DNA of 5,186 nt, taken from the NCBI GenBank assembly GCA_004552395.1, contig SFOK01000111.1:1-5186 (forward strand), read 5' to 3'. Positions 1-5,186 of this stretch are shown here, piece by piece. The notes under the pieces are model-generated. The model was not told the DNA's origin. It did no database searches and worked only from the letters and a program-made list of their open reading frames with translations. The position numbers and the translations under genes were made by a program. The stretch comes from Bacteroidales bacterium. Lineage in GTDB: Bacteria > Bacteroidota > Bacteroidia > Bacteroidales > Muribaculaceae. Position 1 is the stretch's first letter. The number at the start of each line of letters is the position of its first letter.

Positions 1-1
1 G

Positions 2-73
2 CTGGCGCTCGGCATCGTGCTCGTGATCTACGGCATATGGCGCGGTATAAGACTCTACAAAGGCTGGCGCTGA
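2..73 (+). CDS. C-terminal end of an unidentified membrane protein (partial)
   Basis: Only the last 23 codons and a TGA stop lie in the window. The peptide begins LALGIVLVIYGIW, a hydrophobic stretch long enough to be most of a transmembrane helix, and ends RGIRLYKGWR, a basic aromatic tail. By the positive-inside rule that tail should face the cytoplasm. This frame is preferred because frame 3 hits a stop within 30 bases and frame 1 gives an arginine-rich, low-complexity peptide. The next gene starts 70 bp downstream with no terminator visible between them, so the two are probably co-transcribed. The family cannot be identified from 23 residues. In Bacteroidetes the PstS-like gene downstream often follows exbB/exbD/tonB genes, but a terminal membrane helix is not what a TonB C-terminus looks like, so I do not assign it to that group. 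Confidence 0.55.
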   Translation: MALGIVLVIYGIWRGIRLYKGWR

Positions 74-143
74 TCGGGCTGCAGACTTCCCCAAGACCCG
101 AATTGACTCCACATTCTGTCCGGTAAAATAATTACAGAGATTC

Positions 144-1181
144 ATGAGAAGAAAAATAAGTGCCGCTGTAGCAGCGGTTTGTCTGACGGTGCTCGCAGCA
201 GGGATCACTTCTTGCCGCAGCGGCAACAAGAACCCTCAGAAATACGATGAGGGCTCCACAGTGATGTATTGCGACGAAGGCTTCCAGAGCTTCATGGAAG
301 AGGAGATCGGTGTCTTCGAATATCAGTATCCGAAGGCGCAGGTGCTTGTGAGATACATGAGCGAGACCGACGCCATCAACTCGCTGATCAACGATTCCTG
401 CAAGCTGATTGTGACCTCGACGCCGCTCACCGACCAGCAGAAGCGGTATATCAAGAACCACAACAAGCACGTAGTGAGCCAGTCGCCTATCGCTGTCGAC
501 GCTGTGGCGCTGATTGTCAACAAGAACAACTCTCTGGAGCGGCTCAACACGTCGGATCTGCGCGACATCCTCACCGGCAAGATCCGCAATTGGTCGCAGC
601 TGATGCGAGTGAACGACAACGGCCTGGATACCACACAGATAAAGGTTGTGTTTGACCGCATGGGGTCTGCCACTGTCAACTTCATACAGCAGAAGTTCCT
701 CAACGGCGGCAACTTCATGCCCAACGCATTCGCACAGGCCACGAGCATGGAGGTGTTCAAGGTTGTGGAGAACGATCCCTCGGCCATCGGCATCATCAGT
801 GTGAGCTGGCTGGGCGAGGACCTCGACGTAGCCTCGTCAGACCAAGTGAAGGCCAACATGAACGAGGACGCCATGAAGTCGCTTGAGAACGAGCAAGAGA
901 TCGTGACTCAGAAAGATTTCTCCGACAAGATCAAAGTGCTGGCTATGGGCGGAGACGACGCCGTACTCGCCAAGGACTTCTATCTTCCCTATCAGGAATA
1001 CATCTACGACCGCGAGAAATATCCGCTCGTGAGGATCATCTACCTCACCTCGGCGGCCGGTCAGGGCACCGTAGGCAAGACGTTCTACGATTTCGTGACC
1101 GGCTTCGTGGGCCAGAAGATACTCACCCGCACCGGTGTGCTGCCGTATAAGGTAGCGCCCAGAGTCGTGGAGCTGCAGTAG
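144..1181 (+). CDS. PstS-family substrate-binding lipoprotein
   Basis: A 345-residue exported binding protein of the PstS-like class (periplasmic binding protein type II fold). Residues 1-24 are a lipoprotein signal: basic MRRK, a hydrophobic core, then lipobox ITSC with Cys24 as the lipidated residue. Residues after Cys24 (RSGNKN) lack the acidic run used for surface export in some Bacteroidetes, so I infer it faces the periplasm. Family signatures: TSTPLT at 91-96, VDAVALIVNKNN at 118-129, DLRDILTGKIRNW at 138-150, and DRMGSATVNF at 171-180, which corresponds to the R..GS.T anion-binding loop of PstS. GIISVSWL lies at 216-223 and a hinge/C-lobe stretch YPLVRIIYL at 293-301. Cys43 and Cys86 could form a disulfide. 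No Shine-Dalgarno motif precedes the ATG. No pst permease genes are nearby, so the ligand may not be phosphate. It likely belongs with the preceding gene and possibly the TPR gene downstream. Confidence 0.86.
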   Translation: MRRKISAAVAAVCLTVLAAGITSCRSGNKNPQKYDEGSTVMYCDEGFQSFMEEEIGVFEYQYPKAQVLVRYMSETDAINSLINDSCKLIVTSTPLTDQQKRYIKNHNKHVVSQSPIAVDAVALIVNKNNSLERLNTSDLRDILTGKIRNWSQLMRVNDNGLDTTQIKVVFDRMGSATVNFIQQKFLNGGNFMPNAFAQATSMEVFKVVENDPSAIGIISVSWLGEDLDVASSDQVKANMNEDAMKSLENEQEIVTQKDFSDKIKVLAMGGDDAVLAKDFYLPYQEYIYDREKYPLVRIIYLTSAAGQGTVGKTFYDFVTGFVGQKILTRTGVLPYKVAPRVVELQ

Positions 1182-1219
1182 CCATGACGCATCGCGGCGA
1201 ATCAGTGAGTCGGCCGTTT

Positions 1220-1298
1220 GTCGGCTGTCCTTAGGCTAAACGCGGAGCGGGGTCCCAGCCGGGATTCTGCTCCGTCGCCGTGTCTTTCCTAAGCCGGC
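1220..1298 (+). other. Nested structured RNA element or non-canonical terminator
   Basis: An inner hairpin pairs 1243-1256 with 1261-1274: 14 contiguous base pairs closed by the four-base loop AGCC, including three G-U wobbles. Flanking bases add an outer stem, either CTTAGG (1230-1235) with CCTAAG (1288-1293), or GTCGGCT (1220-1226) with AGCCGGC (1292-1298) plus TAGG (1232-1235) with CCTA (1288-1291). The wobbles become C-A mismatches on the other strand, so the fold favours transcription on +. It lies 38 bases after the PstS-like stop codon. There is no T-tract directly after the inner stem, only TCTTT at 1283-1287, so it is not a standard intrinsic terminator. It may protect or end the upstream transcript, or be a small RNA. 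I do not recognise it as a known family. Confidence 0.5.
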
Positions 1299-1419
1299 TT
1301 CCGCATGACTGAATATGCTGCCTCAGGAAAATTTCAAAAAAAGTTTTTCGGGGGTAATAAACCGGCGCGGTGATTCGTTGTCTAATAAGGCAAAGAGTAT
1401 CCGATCCGGAAAAAGCTCC

Positions 1420-1450
1420 TTAGAAAACGCCCCGGAAAATCATAAGTTTC
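1420..1450 (+). promoter_or_regulatory. Possible Bacteroidetes-type promoter for the TPR gene
   Basis: TTAG at 1420-1423 matches three of four bases of the -33 TTTG element. After a 19-bp spacer, TAAGTTTC at 1443-1450 matches five of the six fixed bases of the -7 element TAnnTTTG. Transcription would begin near 1456-1458, giving a leader of roughly 115 nt. Both boxes are imperfect, so this is the best candidate in the spacer rather than a firm call. Confidence 0.33.
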
Positions 1451-1503
1451 CACAGCAGGGATTCAGAATCCGCTCGGTAAACTCACCGGAGATCTGCCTG
1501 ACG

Positions 1504-1524
1504 GCGCCTCGGACCCGAGGCTGC
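1504..1524 (+). other. Small hairpin in the leader of the TPR gene
   Basis: GCCTCG (1506-1511) pairs with CGAGGC (1516-1521) around the loop GACC. Two further G-C pairs (1504-1505 with 1523-1524) extend it past a single bulged T at 1522. It lies about 50 bases before the ATG at 1573 and is not followed by a T-tract. It could affect mRNA stability or translation, or have no function. Confidence 0.35.
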
Positions 1525-1572
1525 GCAGGGACTGAAAATTCACGCAAAGACGAATATATAACCACTCCTAAT

Positions 1573-3276
1573 ATGAAAAAATTAATCTTCACACTTTTTT
1601 TGGCCGGAGCCGCTACGGCATCGGCGTTTGCCCAGGGCTACCGCGACGGCATAGAGTACTATAAAGCCGACCGTGTGGCACAGGCCGAAGAATTGCTTCT
1701 GCGCAATCTCAACAACCCCGATACTGACAAGGCCGCTTCCTACTTCTATCTGGGCCAGATCAGCATAGACCGCTACAACCACAGCGTGCGTATTGGCAAG
1801 ACCGACGCGTCGAACCTCACGAAAGCCGCCCAGTATTTCGCCGACGGTATTAAGGCCAACCCCGAGTATCCGTTCAACTATGTGGGCGAAGGTCAGCTCG
1901 ACCTCATGAAAGGCAACGCCAAAGAGGCCGAGTCCAAGTTCAAACAGGCCGACAAGCTCTCGAAGAAGGACGCCGGTGTGCCCACAGCCATAGCCCGCGC
2001 CTACTATTCTGTAGACCCCAACGTCTATGCAAAGCAGATGAACAAGTATTTGGCCGAGGCCAAGAAGCTTGTGATCAACCGTGTGGCCGGCAAGCGCGAC
2101 TTCAAGGAGAACGACGCCGACTATTACATGCTCGAGGGTGATATCCTCTACAACTCCGCCAACGGCGACTCACGTATCGTGGGCGATGCCTGCAACATGT
2201 ATGAGCAGGCCATTGGCATAGACCCCACCACCGGCGAGGGCTATGTGAAGTATGCCGACTCATTCTTCACCATCAAGCGCAACGACTACGCTCTGAGCAA
2301 GCTCGAGGAGATGCTCAGCAACAACCCCCACTCGGCTCTTGCTCTCCGTGAGCTCGCCGAGAAACTCTATGCCGACGGTCAGGTTGCAAAAGCTACCGAG
2401 ATGTACAGCAAACTGCTGCAGAATCCCAACCACTTCGATCAGGACGAGACCCGCTACATGGTGCTCCTCTACTTCAACAAGGACTATCAGAACGGTTACG
2501 ACCAGGCCACCAAGCTGCTCGCCACCGACCCGAAGAACTTCACCGCCCAGCGTTTCCAGTATATCTTCGCCAATGAACTCGGCAAAGACAATCTGGTGCA
2601 GCTCGCCGAGGGTCTGCTCGCCAACAAGTCGGCAGAGAACAAGTTCGCCACCGGCGACTACAGCATGATCGCTACCGACTTCATGAAGGCCGGCCGCAAC
2701 GAGGAGGCTTACAAAGTGCTCGAGATGGGAGCTCAGGATTATCCCGACCAGCCCAGCATGCTCAAGGGTGCTTCCGACGCTTACAAGGCAGCCGAGCAGT
2801 ACGATAAGGCAGCCGACATGATGGCAGCTTACATCGACAAGATGGAGAAGACCGAAGAGGGAGCCAACGGCGCTGACCTTTACGCTCTGTCCACACTCGC
2901 TCTCGTAGCCGGCAGCGACAACACCAAACCCGACGCACAGCAGAAATACTGGCCTATGGCCCGCGAGGCAGCCCGCAAGTCGCTTCCTCTCCTGGCCGAC
3001 GAGTCCAAGTATATGGCAGCGCGCCGTATGGGCGATGTAGACCGCTACTCAAAGAATGAGGACGCAGCCGTAGAGACGTACAAAGAGGCTATCAAGTATA
3101 TGGAGGATGCCAATGTGACCGACGACGCCAAGGCAGCCAAGGATATGCTCCGCTTCATCACCGTATACTACTACAACAAGAAAGACAACGCCAACGCCAA
3201 GGTTTATCTGGACAAGTTCCTCCAGATCGAGCCCAACGACGAGACGATGAACAAGCTCAAAACAGTGCTGAAATAA
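1573..3276 (+). CDS. Secreted tetratricopeptide-repeat (TPR) protein
   Basis: A 567-residue exported repeat protein. I chose the ATG at 1573 because it begins a textbook signal peptide: basic MKK, a hydrophobic core, then the AFA cleavage site with Gln21 as predicted first mature residue. There is no lipobox cysteine, so a soluble periplasmic protein is expected. The rest is almost entirely helical repeats. TPR-like pairs show spaced A/Y/L positions and NP or DP turns, for example around 84-115, 203-236 (YEQAIGIDPTTGEGYVKYAD), 237-270, 271-303, 370-390, 400-422, 493-515 and 536-560. No enzymatic motif is visible. TPR arrays usually act as protein-binding scaffolds. The partner is unknown; its position after a PstS-like lipoprotein gene suggests an envelope role. 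A strong terminator follows 48 bases after the stop. Its own promoter is likely, given the 391-bp gap upstream. Confidence 0.9.
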   Translation: MKKLIFTLFLAGAATASAFAQGYRDGIEYYKADRVAQAEELLLRNLNNPDTDKAASYFYLGQISIDRYNHSVRIGKTDASNLTKAAQYFADGIKANPEYPFNYVGEGQLDLMKGNAKEAESKFKQADKLSKKDAGVPTAIARAYYSVDPNVYAKQMNKYLAEAKKLVINRVAGKRDFKENDADYYMLEGDILYNSANGDSRIVGDACNMYEQAIGIDPTTGEGYVKYADSFFTIKRNDYALSKLEEMLSNNPHSALALRELAEKLYADGQVAKATEMYSKLLQNPNHFDQDETRYMVLLYFNKDYQNGYDQATKLLATDPKNFTAQRFQYIFANELGKDNLVQLAEGLLANKSAENKFATGDYSMIATDFMKAGRNEEAYKVLEMGAQDYPDQPSMLKGASDAYKAAEQYDKAADMMAAYIDKMEKTEEGANGADLYALSTLALVAGSDNTKPDAQQKYWPMAREAARKSLPLLADESKYMAARRMGDVDRYSKNEDAAVETYKEAIKYMEDANVTDDAKAAKDMLRFITVYYYNKKDNANAKVYLDKFLQIEPNDETMNKLKTVLK

Positions 3277-3324
3277 CCCTCAGCGCCCCGATCTTGCAGT
3301 GAATCAAGAAATTTTTCTTTAATT

Positions 3325-3358
3325 ATGGCCGGATATTTGTTTATCCGGCCATTTTTGT
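3325..3358 (+). terminator. Intrinsic terminator after the TPR gene
   Basis: ATGGCCGGATA (3325-3335) pairs perfectly with TATCCGGCCAT (3342-3352), an 11-bp stem with the six-base loop TTTGTT. TTTT at 3353-3356 and then GT follow. The stem, short loop and T-run fit a Rho-independent terminator for transcripts arriving from the TPR gene. Its loop also contains the -33 box of the next promoter. Confidence 0.87.
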
Positions 3359-3367
3359 ATAATTTTG
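3336..3367 (+). promoter_or_regulatory. Bacteroidetes-type promoter of the nqr operon
   Basis: TTTG at 3336-3339 is an exact -33 element. After a 20-bp spacer, TAATTTTG at 3360-3367 is an exact match to the -7 consensus TAnnTTTG used by the primary sigma factor of Bacteroidetes. Transcription should start near 3372-3375, leaving a leader of about 110 nt before nqrA. The -33 box lies in the loop of the preceding terminator. I see no clear operator for a regulator. Confidence 0.68.
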
Positions 3368-3379
3368 GCGTGTGAAAAG

Positions 3380-3428
3380 CCGGGCAGCAACAGTGCCTGC
3401 CGGAATGGCCGCGCCCCTCTTCCGCGGC
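3380..3428 (+). other. Two tandem hairpins in the nqrA leader
   Basis: The first arm pairs CCGG and CAG (3380-3387, one bulged G) with CTGCCGG (3397-3403) across a nine-base loop. The second pairs GCCGCG (3408-3413) with CGCGGC (3423-3428), six G-C pairs around a pyrimidine-rich loop. A weaker third arm, ACAGA (3443-3447) with TCTGT (3461-3465), may follow. None has a T-tract, so they are not terminators. They could stabilise the mRNA or regulate it, but no known riboswitch pattern is recognised. Confidence 0.35.
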
Positions 3429-3485
3429 GCTAACTGACTGAAACAGAACAGGAGCCGCACTCTGTCGGCAACCATAAGATACAAT

Positions 3486-4823
3486 ATGTCGGAAACAATC
3501 AAGATTAAGAAAGGTCTGGACATCCACCTCAAAGGAGAGGTCGAGGGAAAAGTGGCGAGCGACACCGCCACCCGTCTCTTCGGCATTGTACCCGATGACT
3601 TCCCGGGATGGAAATGGCGTCTGACCGTCCGCGAGGGCGATCATGTGGCTAAAGGTGCGCCTCTGCTCGAGGACAAGTCGGGCAAGGGGATGAAGATCAC
3701 GGCACCTGTGGCCGGTACCGTGAGCGAAGTGCGCCGCGGCGAGCGCCGTAAGATCGAGGCTGTGGTCATAGAGAAAGCGGCCGATGAGGACTGCGCTCAG
3801 CTCAGTGTCAATGCCTCGGGCTCGCGCCAAGAGTTAGTGAAGGCGCTCTGCGAAAGCGGCCTCTGGGCCCTGATGCGCCAGCGCCCCTACGATACGGTGC
3901 CCGATCCCGAAGTGATGCCTCGCGACATCTTCGTGACATCGTTTGACTCGGCGCCTCTCGCTCCCGAACTTATCTCGGCATCCGATACCGAAGCCCATAA
4001 GGCGGGTCTGGCCATCCTGGCCAAGCTCACGGAGGGTAAGGTATATCTCGGTATCCGCGACGACGCCAACCTCAACAGCGACATAGCCCGCGTATATGAG
4101 TTCCACGGGCCCCACCCCGCAGGCAATGTGGGTGTGCAGATAGCCAACATCAAACCGGTCAACAAGGGCGAGACCGTCTGGGCACTCGATTCCCGCACTG
4201 TGGTGCGTATCGGCCGTCTCTTCACCACCGGCGAGCTCGACACGTCAGCCGAAGTGGCCATAACAGGTCCCGAGGTCAAGGAGCCCAAGATGGTGAAAAC
4301 CACCGTAGGCGCTTCGCTCGGCACTCTCCTGAAAGGTGAGCTTGCGAACCCGTCCGACGACCGCGTGATCTCCGGCAATGTGCTTACGGGCTGGAAATCG
4401 GATCCGGCCCGCGACTTCCTGCGCTGGCCTTACCGCCAGGTGACAGTGATCCGCGAGGGTGCCCACGCCGACGAGTTCATGGGCTGGGCATCGGTAAGCC
4501 CCAAGAAATACAGTGTGAAACGGTCGTTCCCCGCTTTCCTGCGCGGCCTGTCGAAACCGTTCGATTTCGATGCCCGCATCAAGGGCGGCCACCGCGCCAT
4601 GATCCTGAGCGGCGAGTACGATAAGGTGTTCCCCTTCGACATCTATCCGGAATTCCTGCTGAAAGCCATCATGGCGTTCGACATCGACAAGATGGAGCAG
4701 CTCGGCATCTACGAGGTCGCACCTGAGGATTTCGCTCTGCCCGAGTTTGTGGACACTTCCAAGATCGAGCTGCAAAAGGTAGTGCGCGAAGGTCTGGAGA
4801 AGCTCCGCAACGAGGTGGGCTAA
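3486..4823 (+). CDS. nqrA: Na+-translocating NADH:quinone oxidoreductase subunit A
   Basis: NqrA is a cytoplasm-facing peripheral subunit of the Na+-NQR respiratory complex, which passes electrons from NADH to quinone and exports sodium. It has been implicated in quinone binding. The 445 residues match the usual family length. Family signatures in order: IKKGLDI at 7-13, a lipoyl-like barrel around 30-95 with VREGDHVAKGAPLLEDK (48-64) and APVAGTVSEVRRGE (73-86), GLWALMRQRPYD at 125-136, LTEGKVYLG at 181-189, FHGPHPAGNVG at 206-216, RLFTTGEL at 244-251, GASLGTLL at 275-282, RVISGNVLTG at 293-302 and RQVTVIREG at 317-325. The C-terminus reads LPEFVDTSK (418-426), where the Vibrio protein, as I recall it, has two cysteines. 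There is no Shine-Dalgarno motif; AATATG marks the start. It is the first gene of the nqr operon, behind a strong promoter. Confidence 0.97.
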   Translation: MSETIKIKKGLDIHLKGEVEGKVASDTATRLFGIVPDDFPGWKWRLTVREGDHVAKGAPLLEDKSGKGMKITAPVAGTVSEVRRGERRKIEAVVIEKAADEDCAQLSVNASGSRQELVKALCESGLWALMRQRPYDTVPDPEVMPRDIFVTSFDSAPLAPELISASDTEAHKAGLAILAKLTEGKVYLGIRDDANLNSDIARVYEFHGPHPAGNVGVQIANIKPVNKGETVWALDSRTVVRIGRLFTTGELDTSAEVAITGPEVKEPKMVKTTVGASLGTLLKGELANPSDDRVISGNVLTGWKSDPARDFLRWPYRQVTVIREGAHADEFMGWASVSPKKYSVKRSFPAFLRGLSKPFDFDARIKGGHRAMILSGEYDKVFPFDIYPEFLLKAIMAFDIDKMEQLGIYEVAPEDFALPEFVDTSKIELQKVVREGLEKLRNEVG

Positions 4824-4997
4824 GGCCCGAAGGCGCCCCGTCTCTGCAAAGGCGCAAGCTGAAGCGGCCCGACAAAGTCGGCAGTCACCTGACCCGGTGG
4901 TGAACCGGCCCGGCGGCGAGAGCTCAGAGCAGAGGAGGCAGACCGGAAGCGGCAAAGAAAACGTTTGTAACCAACATATAAGAAGCTTAATATCAAC
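4824..4997 (+). other. 174-bp nqrA-nqrB spacer with short hairpins
   Basis: This gap is long for two genes of one operon. It contains no ATG. Small perfect hairpins are CCGAC/GTCGG (4869-4873 with 4877-4881) and CCGGT/ACCGG (4894-4898 with 4904-4908). Neither has a T-tract, so no intrinsic terminator is seen. AACGTTTG at 4960-4967 is one base from a -7 box but lacks a good -33 partner. A purine-rich run near 4931-4936 is too far from the nqrB start to be its ribosome site. Co-transcription of nqrA and nqrB remains likely. Confidence 0.45.
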
Positions 4998-5186
4998 GTG
5001 AAAGCTTTAAAGAAACAATTAGATAAGATAAAGCCGAAATTTGACGAAGGAGGCAAGCTCCACAAATTTCACTCGGTCTTCGACGGATTCTATACATTCC
5101 TGTATACTCCGAACGAGACTTCAAAGAGCGGCGTCCATATCCACGATTCCAACGACTCGAAACGCACAATGATCATAGTGGTGATA
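4998..5186 (+). CDS. nqrB: Na+-translocating NADH:quinone oxidoreductase subunit B (5' part)
   Basis: The first 63 codons of nqrB are present; the gene runs off the window, and a full NqrB is roughly 400 residues. NqrB is an integral membrane subunit that carries covalent FMN and takes part in quinone reduction and sodium transfer. The visible part is the cytoplasmic N-terminal segment: LKKQLDKIKPKF at 4-15, the family-typical EGGKLHK at 17-23, FLYTPNETSKSGVHIHDS at 34-51, and SKRTMIIVVI at 54-63, where the first transmembrane helix begins. I chose the GTG at 4998 because a TAA at 4968 closes this frame upstream, no ATG lies between, and the N-terminus then aligns with Vibrio NqrB from its first residues. 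The FMN-attachment threonine lies beyond the window. Confidence 0.94.
   Translation, partial: MKALKKQLDKIKPKFDEGGKLHKFHSVFDGFYTFLYTPNETSKSGVHIHDSNDSKRTMIIVVI

Larger units (their letters stand above)
1182..1572. other. 391-bp intergenic region with RNA structure, no credible gene
   Basis: This spacer separates the PstS-like gene from the TPR gene. Its first half is GC-rich and dominated by a nested inverted repeat (1220-1298). Its second half is more AT-rich and holds a promoter candidate and a small hairpin. The TPR reading frame happens to stay open back to an ATG at 1315, but the encoded peptide resembles no protein I recognise. It would also bury the obvious signal peptide that starts at 1573, so I treat 1315-1572 as non-coding. 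Confidence 0.7.

Noticed and set aside
103..134. A TTGACT-like sequence followed by an AT-rich block as a promoter for the PstS-like gene
   Set aside because: The -7 region (TAAAATAAT) does not fit TAnnTTTG, and the short 70-bp gap favours co-transcription with the upstream gene.
323..874. A 183-codon open frame on the minus strand opposite the PstS-like gene
   Set aside because: It is a shadow of a gene with clear family signatures and has no recognisable domain or start context.
1291..1300. The perfect palindrome AAGCCGGCTT as a possible operator
   Set aside because: It overlaps the outer stem of the RNA-fold candidate, is short, and has no second copy near another promoter in the window.
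1315..1572. An 86-residue N-terminal extension of the TPR protein
   Set aside because: It lacks protein-like features, contains the promoter candidate, and would place a classic signal peptide in the middle of the protein.
3204..3830. A 208-codon open frame on the minus strand across the TPR-nqrA junction
   Set aside because: It overlaps the ends of two well-supported genes, the terminator and the nqr promoter, and its translation resembles no protein family.
4245..4955. A 236-codon open frame on the minus strand opposite nqrA
   Set aside because: It is antisense to conserved nqrA sequence; open antisense frames are expected in GC-rich genes with C/G-biased third positions.
4897..5001. A possible small ORF starting at GTG 4897 or 4900, ending in a TGA that overlaps the nqrB GTG
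   Set aside because: The overlap suggests translational coupling, but the frame is simply open from inside nqrA, the peptide is low-complexity and polar, and no ribosome-site or conservation evidence is visible.

Overview
The window looks like a chromosomal segment of a gut Bacteroidales bacterium. Muribaculaceae is my best guess, but the family is an inference. Four points support this. Clear start codons lack Shine-Dalgarno motifs and sit behind A/T-rich sequence. A near-perfect Bacteroidetes-type promoter (TTTG, 20-bp spacer, TAnnTTTG) lies upstream of nqrA. Coding regions are moderately GC-rich with many C/G third positions, while the control regions are more AT-rich. A PstS-like lipoprotein followed by a secreted TPR protein, next to a Na+-NQR locus, also fits the phylum. 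All genes found are on the + strand.

Layout: (1) 2-73, the last 23 codons of an unidentified membrane protein. (2) 144-1181, a PstS-family substrate-binding lipoprotein, 70 bp downstream and probably co-transcribed. (3) 1182-1572, a 391-bp intergenic region holding a large nested RNA-fold candidate (1220-1298), a possible promoter (1420-1450) and a small hairpin (1504-1524). (4) 1573-3276, a secreted TPR-repeat protein. (5) 3325-3358, a strong intrinsic terminator that physically overlaps the promoter of the next operon. (6) 3486-4823, complete nqrA. (7) 4824-4997, a 174-bp gap without a convincing gene. (8) 4998-5186 onward, the first 63 codons of nqrB with a GTG start.

Functionally there are two units. 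The left unit encodes envelope proteins: a membrane protein tail, a periplasm-facing PstS-like lipoprotein and a periplasmic TPR protein. No pstCAB permease genes are visible, so a role in classical phosphate uptake is not supported here. The right unit is the start of the Na+-translocating NADH:quinone oxidoreductase operon, which couples NADH oxidation and quinone reduction to sodium export.

I see no phage, insertion sequence, CRISPR array, tRNA, rRNA or defence system. Nothing amounts to a clearly new system. The most distinctive signals are the terminator-promoter overlap at 3325-3367, the structured + strand element at 1220-1298, and the long structured spacers before and after nqrA.
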